Shown: positions 32,738 through 41,665 of the stretch, piece after piece
Layout of the letters: each line of letters starts with the position of its first letter
How positions within the stretch are numbered: the stretch's first letter is position 1
Origin: Arenicella xantha
GTDB lineage: Bacteria > Pseudomonadota > Gammaproteobacteria > Arenicellales > Arenicellaceae
Assembly: GCF_003315245.1 (NCBI RefSeq)
Contig: NZ_QNRT01000005.1
Location: 1-64,000, forward strand
Length of the DNA stretch: 64,000 nt
Direction of reading: 5' to 3'
The notes under the pieces: model-generated
Database searches by the model: none
Told to the model about the DNA's origin: nothing
The model's input: the letters and a program-made list of their open reading frames with translations, nothing else
Made by a program: the position numbers and the translations under genes

Positions 32738-34354
32738 TTACTGATTATCGGCTTTTATTAGGTCGGCGGCTTTCTCGGCAATCATGATGGTCGGCGCATT
32801 AGTATTTCCAGATACCAAGGTTGGCATTATTGATGCATCCACCACACGCAAATTTTTAATTCCATGTACGCGCAAACGAGAATCCACTACCGCCATTGCA
32901 TCGTGGCCCATTTTACAGGTGCCGACTGGATGGTACACCGTGTCGCAACGAGCCCGGATGTCCGCTTTGAATAGGGTGTCGTCGTCTTCGTCGCTGGCGT
33001 ATAAAGGTTTGCCGCGAATATCATCAAATGCCGTTTGTCGGAACACGGTTTGGGCGAGCCTAGAAGCTTTGTAGAGAACCTCAAAGTCACGCGGGTCTTG
33101 CAAAAAAGCGACATCGATATCGGGGTCATCATGTGGATTTGCGCTGTGCAATGTCACTTGGCCGCGACTTTTAGGTCGTAAGACGCAGACGTGAAAGCTG
33201 TAGCCGTGGCCCCAGTAAAGCTTTCGTCCATGATCGTCAACCAATGCGCGAACTAGATGGAACTGGGTATCCGGTGACGGGGCGTCATCTTCAACGCGTA
33301 AAAATGCGCCAGATTCGGCGTAGTTTGTGGCTAATAGGCCGCGGCGCTTTGTGAAGTAGCGAACCATCTCCGCGAAAAACTTTAAACCACCGCGGATCGA
33401 AAATCCGACAGTTTCTAACGATGAAGATTTAAAACTGAGTAAGTAATCAGGGTGATCTTGTAGATTCTTGCCAACGCCGGGTAAGTCTTTTATCAGCTTG
33501 ATTCCATGCTCTGACAGTTGCTGTTTATCGCCGATGCCGGACAACATAAGTTGTTGAGGCGAGCCAAAAGCGCCCGCGCTCAGAATTACTTCACGGTTCG
33601 CGCTAATGGTGTGCGACTTGCCTTTAATGCGTACGCGTACTCCAGTGGCGGTTGTTTCATCAACTTGTCCGTCAGTGGTTACTGAGTCAAATAATATCTG
33701 TTCGACATGTGCGTGGGTAAATACCGTGACATTGCCTCTTGCGATAGCTGGCTCAAGGTAGGCACGAGCAGCGGACCAGCGTTCCCCGTTTTTCTGCGTC
33801 ACTTCAAAATAGCCTACACCTTCTTGGCTGGCGCCATTGAAGTCCTGATTACGTGGTAAACCGATCGCTTCGGCAGCGTTAAATAGCCGATCGTTTAGTG
33901 GGCTGGGGTCAGTAACGGCGGCCACATTGAGTGGCCCACCTTGACCGCGCAAGGCTGTTGCACCAGCTTCACAATGTTCGGACTTCTTAAAGTATGGCAG
34001 CACATCATCAAAGCCCCAGCCTTCGCAGCCTTGGTCGCGCCAAGCATCGTAATCTTGAGGTACACCTCTAATATAGATCATCGCGTTGATAGCCGATGAG
34101 CCGCCCAAAGCTTTGCCACGAGGTTGGTAGCAGACTCGGTTGTTTAATGCGGACTGCGGCGTTGTGTTAAATGCCCAGTTCTTGATCTTCTTGGGCAACA
34201 AGGCAATTACGCCTGCGGGTATCCATACCAATGGATTCTTGTGGGAGCCACCTGCCTCCAGAACGCAGACACTCACATTCGGGTCTTCACCTAATCGATA
34301 TGCGAGGGCGCATCCGGCCGATCCTGCGCCGATTATGACGTAGTCAAATTTCAT
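32738..34354 (-). CDS. GMC-family FAD oxidoreductase, choline dehydrogenase-like
   Basis: The product has 538 aa. The N-terminal dinucleotide motif [34 protein letters not shown] and [17 protein letters not shown] are the GMC signatures. The C-terminus holds [10 protein letters not shown] with catalytic His and a late Asn ([15 protein letters not shown]). It oxidises an alcohol, perhaps an alkanol or choline, and is likely membrane-associated. The substrate is not set by sequence. Confidence 0.93.
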   Translation of the reverse strand: MKFDYVIIGAGSAGCALAYRLGEDPNVSVCVLEAGGSHKNPLVWIPAGVIALLPKKIKNWAFNTTPQSALNNRVCYQPRGKALGGSSAINAMIYIRGVPQDYDAWRDQGCEGWGFDDVLPYFKKSEHCEAGATALRGQGGPLNVAAVTDPSPLNDRLFNAAEAIGLPRNQDFNGASQEGVGYFEVTQKNGERWSAARAYLEPAIARGNVTVFTHAHVEQILFDSVTTDGQVDETTATGVRVRIKGKSHTISANREVILSAGAFGSPQQLMLSGIGDKQQLSEHGIKLIKDLPGVGKNLQDHPDYLLSFKSSSLETVGFSIRGGLKFFAEMVRYFTKRRGLLATNYAESGAFLRVEDDAPSPDTQFHLVRALVDDHGRKLYWGHGYSFHVCVLRPKSRGQVTLHSANPHDDPDIDVAFLQDPRDFEVLYKASRLAQTVFRQTAFDDIRGKPLYASDEDDDTLFKADIRARCDTVYHPVGTCKMGHDAMAVVDSRLRVHGIKNLRVVDASIMPTLVSGNTNAPTIMIAEKAADLIKADNQ

Positions 34355-34554
34355 TGAGAAATAGTTGCCTTAACTTGAGGATTCTTGACTTTCTCGGTAG
34401 CAAGTGTGAATGTGAGTCGTTACATAATCTATGCATTCAAATATAACGCTGCCGAGACAAAAGCACAATGACTTGCGCTGTCATTCCGAGGGCAAGCGAA
34501 GTCCCTATTAAAGTGTTAACGATATTGCGAGTGAATAGAGCTAAATTACTTCAG

Positions 34555-35088
34555 CTATTGAATTCCTAGCATTCGCTTCAGGGTATTATCTTTGTCGAGA
34601 AAGTGATGCTTTAATGCCGCCACTATATGTAAACTCAATAGAGTAATAATTAGGTAGCCGATAATCTCATGAGCTTGATAGCCAAAATCCATTAACGTGA
34701 CATCAAAGGGCATTGCTTGCCCCTTTTCATCATAGTTGCTTGGAATCAGTTGCAAACTAAATAACGCAATACCGTGACCACCAAAACCACTTGCTAACAT
34801 GCCAGCCATAGGCATTAAGGTAAGTAACCCAAGCAAGCATCGGTGCGCCCACTTTACGATTTTTTCACGCTTAGAACCTTTTGTTGATGACTCCCAAGGA
34901 TAAAGCATTCGCCAGATCAACCTTAAAAATATTGCCAAAATCGCTAGCACACCTAATGATTTATGCAGGGCATAGTAGTCATACCATTGATTGCTTTTCA
35001 TCGACAACCCCAGGGCTAGCAAAGTCACTATGAGAATGGCCATTGTCCAATGGATAACTCTTGTAATACGTTGATTGTGTATGTTCAA
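34555..35088 (-). CDS. cytochrome b561
   Basis: The product has 177 aa. Four membrane helices carry heme-ligand histidines: RVIHWTMAILIV, YALHKSLGVLAI and the two in QAHEIIGYLIITLLSLHIVAALKHH. It is a di-heme electron carrier in the inner membrane. It lies 145 nt after the LytTR gene on the same strand and is that regulator's likely target. Confidence 0.93.
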   Translation of the reverse strand: MNIHNQRITRVIHWTMAILIVTLLALGLSMKSNQWYDYYALHKSLGVLAILAIFLRLIWRMLYPWESSTKGSKREKIVKWAHRCLLGLLTLMPMAGMLASGFGGHGIALFSLQLIPSNYDEKGQAMPFDVTLMDFGYQAHEIIGYLIITLLSLHIVAALKHHFLDKDNTLKRMLGIQ

Positions 35089-35233
35089 TTTACGTCTCCT
35101 ATATTGTTCGTGCTTGCATCCTAAAAGGTGCGAAGCTCTACAAACAAGGGCCTAGGGACGAGAGAACATTTTTTGGGGCGAACGACTATTGGTTATCTAT
35201 AGAGTCCTATTTCGACCCTATATCTCTAATGTG

Positions 35234-36049
35234 TTATGCGGCAGAAATGATCGAAATAGATTTGACGTTGGCCTTATATTTTTTACTAACAACAATTTTT
35301 TGTTGGTTCGATAGAGTCGCTAAAGCGTTGCCATTTGCTAGGTTGGTTAATTTGACCAGTTTGTTCAGATTAATTGCATGACTACGGTGTATTTGTAAAA
35401 AACTTCCTTCAGGTAATTTCTTGAGTAATTCTCTAAGAGTGGTGCGTTTCAAATAGTGAGAGTTCTCGCAACCTATTTCAACGTAGTTTCCTGATGCTTT
35501 CAGGCTATAAATTTGCTTCGGGATTAAAACTAAGCTCAAGCCTTGGTGTTCGACACTAATACTAGTTTGGTCTTCGATATGCTTATTCTTTTTCGATGGC
35601 TTTTCAGTTAGTGATCTGACCTGACGGTTGTTATAAATGTACCAAACGCTCGCAATAGTCACATAGGCCGGTAGATATTTGGGCAACATAATAATGGTGG
35701 TTGCTATCCAAGAAGGTGGATATTCACCAAAATTGAGCTGAATCCTTACTAAACAAGTAAAAGTAAGGCAAATAATACCCGCGGATAATAGTGCCACTGG
35801 CAGTGAATATCTTAGTTGTAGTCTCTCTAGTAGCCATATTATAGTTGGGCTAATGATTAGCCAGATTCCCCACTCTTTAGAAAACCAAGCTAAAGAATCC
35901 ACATAACTGTAGTCAGTCTCTGTTGCGTATCCACGCCAAAATAAGCTGTAACAGTTGTAAAGAATGAAATAAACCAACCAACTCAGGTAGTTTATTTTAA
36001 CTAATTGAATAAAGTCTGGTGAAAAACTATGTCCTTTAAGAGTCGTCAT
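35234..36049 (-). CDS. membrane-bound LytTR transcriptional regulator
   Basis: The product has 271 aa. Four membrane helices (about residues 15-150) precede a linker and a C-terminal LytTR DNA-binding domain (about 165-270; IYSLKASGNYVEIGCENSHYLKRTTLRELLKKLP, FLQIHRSHAINLNKL). It has no receiver domain, so it must sense through the membrane part. The b561 gene just downstream suggests control of that electron carrier. Confidence 0.9.
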   Translation of the reverse strand: MTTLKGHSFSPDFIQLVKINYLSWLVYFILYNCYSLFWRGYATETDYSYVDSLAWFSKEWGIWLIISPTIIWLLERLQLRYSLPVALLSAGIICLTFTCLVRIQLNFGEYPPSWIATTIIMLPKYLPAYVTIASVWYIYNNRQVRSLTEKPSKKNKHIEDQTSISVEHQGLSLVLIPKQIYSLKASGNYVEIGCENSHYLKRTTLRELLKKLPEGSFLQIHRSHAINLNKLVKLTNLANGNALATLSNQQKIVVSKKYKANVKSISIISAA

Positions 36050-36120
36050 TTTGGTATTTCAATCATATGAAAATAACTTTGCCTCAGATTAGGTAGGTGA
36101 ACGGTTAGATTCCGTGTGAC

Positions 36121-36570
36121 CTAATCTCCATTGTTTATTTTCACCTCTTTCTTAACTTGGCCAAATAATTTCAAACAAATATAGGTCATAAAGCTTAGTG
36201 CTATGGCGATTTCGATACGACCTAGCCCCACCGCGATACCGACTGCGCCAGTCGACCATATGGCTGCGGCGGTTGATGTTCCACTGACGTCTGAATCACG
36301 TTTGAGGATTGCGCCACCGCCAATAAAGCCAATGCCGGTAACAATGCCCCCAACGATCCGACCCTGCGCGCCGGCGTCGGTAAACATGGTCATCGCCAAT
36401 ATAGTAAAGCTACAGGCTGCCATTGATACTAGCGGAAAGGTACGCAGCCCAGCGGTGTGTGATTCGCTCTCTCGTTCCCAAGCGGTAAACAGCGGTAAGA
36501 CAAAGGCTATCAGTAGCTGTAGCAGGTTGGTTGCCAACAAAGCAGGGTCAATAGTAAACAACGACATCAT
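36121..36570 (-). CDS. MgtC/SapB family membrane protein
   Basis: The product has 149 aa and about four membrane helices. It has the MgtC stretch FVLPLFTAWERESESHTAGLRTFPLVSMAACSF and GRIVGGIVTGIGFIGGGAILKRDSDVSGTSTAAAIWSTGAVGIAVG. It lacks the C-terminal ACT-like part of long MgtC. It is linked to magnesium or acid stress in other bacteria. It is divergent from the antiporter gene, with 100 nt between them. Confidence 0.92.
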   Translation of the reverse strand: MMSLFTIDPALLATNLLQLLIAFVLPLFTAWERESESHTAGLRTFPLVSMAACSFTILAMTMFTDAGAQGRIVGGIVTGIGFIGGGAILKRDSDVSGTSTAAAIWSTGAVGIAVGLGRIEIAIALSFMTYICLKLFGQVKKEVKINNGD

Positions 36571-36670
36571 GGCAGAGGCTATAAGAATAGTTCGAAACCC
36601 TTACATTGTGTCAGAAACAAGGCTTGAGTGCAGCGACGCTTAGCGTTTACCATGAGAGTCCGCTCTTTTA

Positions 36671-38515
36671 ATGTGTGTTACTTGGATGTCGTCATTACTA
36701 CTACTTGGTTTAATCGGTTTCGTCGGCTTTCTTTGCCAATGGTTTTCGCACCGCGTTAAATTGCCCGCAATCCTGTTTTTATTGATTGCCGGAATCTTAT
36801 TGGGTCCGGTGTTCTCAATATTGGATCCGAATGCCCTGTTTGGTGACTTACTGTTTCCGTATATTTCTCTGTCGGTGGCGGTGATCCTCTTTGAAGGCGC
36901 GCTGACACTAAAGCGCAGTGAACTAAACGAAATTGGTCGTCCAGTGCGCCGAATGGTAACCGTGGGCGTGGCGGTCAACGGCTCTCTCATGACTCTCGCT
37001 ACGCATTACTTGATGGGCCTGAGCTGGGAGCTGTCTGCGCTCTTTGGTGCGATCATGGTCGTCACCGGCCCGACTGTGATTATGCCGATGCTGAGAACCG
37101 TTCGGCCTAAGCCTAAAATCGCCGACGTACTGCGCTGGGAAGGAATAGTTATTGACCCCATAGGCGCATTGATTGCGGTATTGGTGTTCGAGTGGATTGT
37201 GGTCCAACAATCGACCGCAGAAATCAGCGAAATTTTCTATGTGTTTGGTGGCACGGTTCTGGTTGGTCTGGTTGTTGGATTAGTCGCCGGCTATTTATTC
37301 GGCCTGCTACTACGTAATCATTTCATTCCTGAACGGCTACAGAACTTCGGCTCGTTGGCAGCCGTGTGCTTGGTGTTTGCGTTATCCGATAGCCTGATGC
37401 ATGAATCCGGTTTACTGGCGGTGACGGTAATGGGTATGTTGCTGGCCAATATGCGCGACGTGCACATTGACTCGATTTTGGAATTCAAGGAAGACCTCAC
37501 TGTGGTCTTTGTGTCGGCATTATTCATTGTGTTGGCTGCGAGGCTCGATGTTGCTGGGTTTGTGGCGCTGGGATGGAGTGCCCTACTGTTGCTGATTGTT
37601 ATGCAATTCATTGCGCGGCCACTCAAAGTAGCCGTTAGCTTTTTGCGCTCGGACTTCACTTGGCGTGAGCGCGCGCTGGTGGCTTGGATTGGGCCGCGCG
37701 GAATCGTGGCAGCGGCAGTCTCGGCGGTGTTTGCCCTTCGTTTAGAGGATTTAGGGGTTGTCGGGGCTGAGAAGCTGGTGCCGTTGGCATTTATGATCAT
37801 TATTGGCACGGTAGTGTTTCAAAGTTTAACCGCTCGCCCGGTGGCACGGCTCTTAAAGGTTGCGCTGCCAAAGACTCATGGTGTGCTGATTGTTGGCGCA
37901 AACCCGCTGTCAATTGCCATTGCTAAGGCGTTCGAAAGAGCTGAAGTTGACACCATTATTTGTGATACCAATTGGGACCAGCTGCGCAACGCGCGAATTT
38001 CCGGCATCAAGACTTATTACGGTAACCCGAGCTCTGATCATGGTCTGATGCATCTAAATACGTCGACCTATGGCTATATGATGGGGCTCTCGAATCACTT
38101 CGAATACAATCTAACGCAAGCAAGTAGTTTTCGTGAAGAGTTTGGCGCGCGCAACGTGTTTGTGCTGCCCCCGAATCAATCATCAGAGCGCTTCAAGCGA
38201 CATGTATCAAGTGCCAAAAATAGTGGCCGTATATTGTGGGAAGAAGGTACCGCTTATACCAAATTGAAAAAACGGTTGAACGATGGCGAGCAGATCCGGA
38301 TTACTGATTTAAGTGATGCGTATTCGTACGCAGAGTGGCGCCAAGACAATGAAAGCGCGCTAATGCTGTTTGCACTGAAGCCAAACGGCGACATATTGTT
38401 TAACACCACTGAGGGGCGTTTTATCGTCGAGTCGGGTTATAAATTATTCTATTTGAGTAATAAGCCCGATCGCGCAAACAAGCCTGAGCGATTAGAGCAA
38501 AGTTCTAATGCGTGA
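36671..38515 (+). CDS. CPA1-type sodium/proton antiporter with Rossmann C-domain
   Basis: The product has 614 aa. Residues about 6-395 form 12 or so membrane helices with IAGILLGPVFSI, GPTVIMPMLRTVRP and WIGPRGIVAAAVSAVFALRL. A TrkA-N-like nucleotide domain follows (about 410-520; GVLIVGANPLSIAIAKAFERAEVDTIICD), then a short C-terminal domain. It exchanges Na+ or K+ for protons and is probably gated by a nucleotide. The next gene, a Crp/Fnr regulator, overlaps its end by 8 nt. Confidence 0.93.
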   Translation: MCVTWMSSLLLLGLIGFVGFLCQWFSHRVKLPAILFLLIAGILLGPVFSILDPNALFGDLLFPYISLSVAVILFEGALTLKRSELNEIGRPVRRMVTVGVAVNGSLMTLATHYLMGLSWELSALFGAIMVVTGPTVIMPMLRTVRPKPKIADVLRWEGIVIDPIGALIAVLVFEWIVVQQSTAEISEIFYVFGGTVLVGLVVGLVAGYLFGLLLRNHFIPERLQNFGSLAAVCLVFALSDSLMHESGLLAVTVMGMLLANMRDVHIDSILEFKEDLTVVFVSALFIVLAARLDVAGFVALGWSALLLLIVMQFIARPLKVAVSFLRSDFTWRERALVAWIGPRGIVAAAVSAVFALRLEDLGVVGAEKLVPLAFMIIIGTVVFQSLTARPVARLLKVALPKTHGVLIVGANPLSIAIAKAFERAEVDTIICDTNWDQLRNARISGIKTYYGNPSSDHGLMHLNTSTYGYMMGLSNHFEYNLTQASSFREEFGARNVFVLPPNQSSERFKRHVSSAKNSGRILWEEGTAYTKLKKRLNDGEQIRITDLSDAYSYAEWRQDNESALMLFALKPNGDILFNTTEGRFIVESGYKLFYLSNKPDRANKPERLEQSSNA

Positions 38516-39251
38516 CACCGGTAAAAGCTGTTTAGTTGAAAAGCTGAGTGCATTTATTGAGTTAGGTGAGGTCGATGCTGGCTTGCTCGCAGACCTTGAA
38601 AAAGATACGCAAACGATAGCGCGGAACACGTTAGTCTGGAGCGTTAAAGATGAAATTAAGAACCTCTATGTGGTAAGAAAAGGTTGGTTAATTACCTATG
38701 CGATTTTGCAAGACGGGCGCCGTCAGCTACTAGAATTGCATTACCCCGGTGACGTGATTGGTGCGTCGGACATACCGTTTGAGCACGCGACCAGTAACTT
38801 AATGGCAATTGAAAGTTGTGAACTTTGTCCTTTTCCGAAGCGCTCTATGGACGTTATTTTCAGGCAGTCGCCAACATTAACCGCGTTGTTGTATACCCTT
38901 GCGATGATCGATAAATCTGTGATTCTTGATCGTTTAAGTGTGCTCGGCCGGATGAGTGCCCGTGAGCGGATCGCGCACCTGCTGCTTGAGATTCATTCGC
39001 GGTTACAGATTACTAAGGGCGTCGTTAATAATCGATTTAGGCTCCCGCTCTCTCAGTTTGATATTGGTGACGCGGTCGGTTTGACTAATGTGTCGGTTAG
39101 CAACGGGTTAGCTAAGCTTGAGGACGACGGGCTCATTCGGCGCGATCGAGGCCATATCACATTACTTGACTGCGAAAAATTGACCCAGCTAAGCGACTTT
39201 ATCAACCGTTATTCAGAAGTTGATGTAAGTTGGTTTCCCCGTGCACATTAA
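38508..39251 (+). CDS. Crp/Fnr-family transcriptional regulator
   Basis: The product has 247 aa. A cyclic-nucleotide-type beta roll (about 45-130; LYVVRKGWLITYAILQDGRRQLLELHYPGDVIG) is joined to a winged helix (about 165-240; LPLSQFDIGDAVGLTNVSVSNGLAKLEDDGLIRRDRGHITLLD). The N-terminus has no FNR Cys cluster. It overlaps the antiporter gene by 8 nt, so it may sense a state linked to ion balance. Confidence 0.93.
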   Translation: MRDTGKSCLVEKLSAFIELGEVDAGLLADLEKDTQTIARNTLVWSVKDEIKNLYVVRKGWLITYAILQDGRRQLLELHYPGDVIGASDIPFEHATSNLMAIESCELCPFPKRSMDVIFRQSPTLTALLYTLAMIDKSVILDRLSVLGRMSARERIAHLLLEIHSRLQITKGVVNNRFRLPLSQFDIGDAVGLTNVSVSNGLAKLEDDGLIRRDRGHITLLDCEKLTQLSDFINRYSEVDVSWFPRAH

Positions 39252-39291
39252 TCTCATGCAAAATTTGGCATAGTCACGTGAAAGCGTCGGT

Positions 39292-39307
39292 TTTAAACTG
39301 GTTTAAA
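39292..39307. promoter_or_regulatory. TTTAAAC-TG-GTTTAAA dyad
   Basis: This 16-bp dyad matches the core of the palindrome at 18464-18485 except in the two central bases. It lies 172 nt before the sigma-54 activator gene. A shared regulator is possible. Confidence 0.35.
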
Positions 39308-39478
39308 TCCCGATACGTGGTCCAAATGATATTGTGCGGATCAAGTTTGTAGGCGGTTTTCGTTGCAGTAAATTGATCCACGCCTACCTCTCCAATCTCA
39401 TACTGGTCTCAAGCTAGCTTTATTGCTTAGTGAGTCAGCAATTCAGTGCTAATATGAGCAGCTGACCCCCGAGAAAAG

Positions 39479-40963
39479 ATGAAACACATGGCCAGTAGTC
39501 TTCTTTATATTCACCAAGCGGATTCCAATCAAAGCAACTTGCAAACGTATTTGGAAGATCTGCCTTATCGACTTAGTCACGCAAATAGCGTTGACGATGC
39601 GGTTCATTTAATCGATGAAAAAGGCTCAAAGCCCGACGTAATATTGGTCGATATTGAACAGCTCAGTGAAACGCATATTATTCAACTCGAGGGTATTAAG
39701 GACTCATTGGGTGTGCACGAGTGGGTTTTTCTGTTGTACAAGGTTAGCGATGAGTTGGCTGACCGGATTGATGACCTTAGTTATCGTGAGCTAAGCCAGC
39801 CATGCTCCCCTAAACGTGTCTCAACGGCCATTCGTAATGCGATGCGGTCGACAAAAGTACGCCGACGCCTAGCCGACTACGCAGCCGATAGTTTAAAGAA
39901 GCATAGTTTTGACTCCATAGTGGGTTCCAGTGATGTCACAGTGGAACATCGTCGCGTGCTTGAAGAATTGAGCCAAGTGCCAATGAGTACGTTAATGATT
40001 CAAGGTGAGACTGGTTCAGGTAAAGGTCATGCGGCTGGAATCCTACACAGTAATGGCTTGCGACAAGAGTACCCGTTTATTGAAATGAATTGCGCGGCGA
40101 TTCCGAAAGACTTAGTCGAATCCCAATTATTTGGGCACGAAGCGGGTTCTTTTACCGGCGCCAAACGCCGTCACCGCGGCCTTCTAGAGCAAGCAAACGA
40201 TGGCACTTTGTTTCTCGATGAGATTGGTGAAATGCCGTTGGATGTACAATCCAAATTGCTAAAAGCGATAGAAGAGCAATCATTTCGCCGAGTTGGTGGT
40301 GAGCAAGAAATCTCTGTTGATGTGCAAATTTTTGCAGCGAGTAATCAAGATTTAGAGACTATGGTGGTCGACGGTACGTTTCGCGAAGATTTGTATCACC
40401 GACTCAATGTATTTGAGATTACCATACCGGCCTTGCGTGAATATAAATCCGATTTGACTGAATTGGTGCCGATGTTAGTGGCTGAATACAGCGCTCGATC
40501 GGGTAAACATATTACTGAAATACCGAATGAAGCCTGGAGCGAGATGTTAAGTTACAACTGGCCAGGCAACGTTCGAGAGCTTCGAAATGCCATTGAACGT
40601 TCAGTATTACTGTCTCGTGATGGTGTGCTCAATTCGAATTGGCTAAATCTCAATAATACCTTACTTGAAGATCAGCTTGACGATGTCGAGAGTGAGGAAG
40701 AACAATCTGCCGCGCCCGACAGCCTCGAGGCTGACAGCCATGATAATGTCGCGACTCTCAATGTGGTCAAATCAAACCAGCTAACCTTTGTCGTTGATGG
40801 CAGCATTAGCTTAGAGGAAATGGATCGCCAAATTATTCAGAAGGCCTTGGAAGTTAGTCAGAATAATATTACTCAAGCAGCTCAATTGCTCGGTGCCACG
40901 CGTGAAACCTTGCGTTACCGAATTCAAAAATACGAGTTGGAGGTTGGTTCTGAATCAGCCTAG
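39479..40963 (+). CDS. sigma-54-dependent transcriptional activator, NtrC-like
   Basis: The product has 494 aa; an ATG at 39488 is an alternative. The N-terminal domain (about 1-120) resembles a receiver with VILVDIEQL at the phospho-Asp strand but lacks several usual acidic residues. The AAA+ domain (about 145-380) has Walker A GETGSGKGHAAG, a GSFTGA loop (Ser replaces the usual Ala in GAFTGA) and Walker B GTLFLDEIGEM. A Fis-type helix-turn-helix ends the protein (NITQAAQLLGATRETLRYRI). It opens sigma-54 promoters. Two such promoter candidates lie at 41115 and 52359. Confidence 0.95.
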   Translation: MKHMASSLLYIHQADSNQSNLQTYLEDLPYRLSHANSVDDAVHLIDEKGSKPDVILVDIEQLSETHIIQLEGIKDSLGVHEWVFLLYKVSDELADRIDDLSYRELSQPCSPKRVSTAIRNAMRSTKVRRRLADYAADSLKKHSFDSIVGSSDVTVEHRRVLEELSQVPMSTLMIQGETGSGKGHAAGILHSNGLRQEYPFIEMNCAAIPKDLVESQLFGHEAGSFTGAKRRHRGLLEQANDGTLFLDEIGEMPLDVQSKLLKAIEEQSFRRVGGEQEISVDVQIFAASNQDLETMVVDGTFREDLYHRLNVFEITIPALREYKSDLTELVPMLVAEYSARSGKHITEIPNEAWSEMLSYNWPGNVRELRNAIERSVLLSRDGVLNSNWLNLNNTLLEDQLDDVESEEEQSAAPDSLEADSHDNVATLNVVKSNQLTFVVDGSISLEEMDRQIIQKALEVSQNNITQAAQLLGATRETLRYRIQKYELEVGSESA

Positions 40964-40969
40964 TGCATT

Positions 40970-40986
40970 ACCACCTACCGGGTGGT
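40970..40986 (+). other. hairpin after the sigma-54 activator gene
   Basis: ACCACC and GGTGGT pair around a 5-nt loop 6 nt past the stop codon. No T run follows, so it is only a possible terminator or stabiliser. Confidence 0.4.
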
Positions 40987-41038
40987 GAAAACAACCAACC
41001 ACACAGTTGGGGATGATATTTGTGCGTTTTTAACAGTC

Positions 41039-41065
41039 AGGTAAAGTAATATTATTCCCTTACCT
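41039..41065. promoter_or_regulatory. possible upstream activator site
   Basis: AGGTAA and TTACCT form a dyad with 15 nt between the arms, ending 50 nt before the -24 element at 41115. Its spacing would suit an activator site for the adjacent sigma-54 activator. No second copy was found upstream of csbD. Confidence 0.3.
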
Positions 41066-41114
41066 TCTTGTTTTTATTAAATTATTTTAGATATTTCGGC
41101 CAAGCGCAGCAAGT

Positions 41115-41130
41115 TGGCATTGAAATTGCT
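41115..41130 (+). promoter_or_regulatory. sigma-54 promoter (-24/-12)
   Basis: TGGCAT-N5-TTGCT matches the -24/-12 consensus TGGCAC-N5-TTGCW at all but one base, with the exact GG and GC spacing. It lies 70 nt before the 41200 gene and directly downstream of a sigma-54 activator gene. Confidence 0.75.
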
Positions 41131-41199
41131 TTTCCTAGTGACAAGGTCGCGAATCAGTTGTGTTAGCGACGTCCATTCACTGATGTAATTAGGAGAAGC

Positions 41200-41631
41200 A
41201 TGAATACTTTTGACAAATCGAATCCACAAACTTCGTTCGGCGCGTTCAAACCGGTCGGTAATTTAGTGGCCGTATTTGACGATCCTGACAGCGCGGCGCG
41301 CGCTCGAGCAGATCTAACCAGCGGCGGGTATACTAGCGATGAATTGACACTGATGCGCAGTGCTGAATTCATTCAATTGTTAGATAAAATGCGTGAAGAC
41401 GAAAACGCGATTGCTGTGCTTGGGTCTGAAATGAAAAAGACCGACCAGTTCCGAGAAGTGGCTGAACAAGGCGCGAGCTTTCTAATTATTTTTGCGCCGA
41501 GTGAGCAAGAGACCAATCGTGCAATGCAAGTTGTGATGCGCTACAACTACCAGTTTGCCCTGAAATACGGCCGAATGCTTATCGAACGATTTGATCCAGA
41601 GCATCCAGCTACCGGAGCTAATAGTAACTAG
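41200..41631 (+). CDS. soluble protein, likely sigma-54 controlled
   Basis: The product has 143 aa with AGGAGAAGC before the ATG. The body has an alpha/beta pattern (VGNLVAVFDDPDSAARARADLTSGGYTSDELTLMRSAEF, then FREVAEQGASFLIIFAPSEQET) like small ferredoxin-fold stress or heavy-metal-type domains, but I cannot name the family. The sigma-54 promoter upstream and the activator gene before it suggest a stress role. The MscS-like gene follows after 34 nt. Confidence 0.85.
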   Translation: MNTFDKSNPQTSFGAFKPVGNLVAVFDDPDSAARARADLTSGGYTSDELTLMRSAEFIQLLDKMREDENAIAVLGSEMKKTDQFREVAEQGASFLIIFAPSEQETNRAMQVVMRYNYQFALKYGRMLIERFDPEHPATGANSN

Positions 41632-41665
41632 GCTATTTTGGCCGTCACACACAAAACAATCACCA

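Noticed and set aside
34380-34520. Dispersed repeat (GTCATTCCGAGGGCAAGC)
   Set aside because: The sequence resembles a short repeat common in many genomes, but a single copy here cannot support a call.
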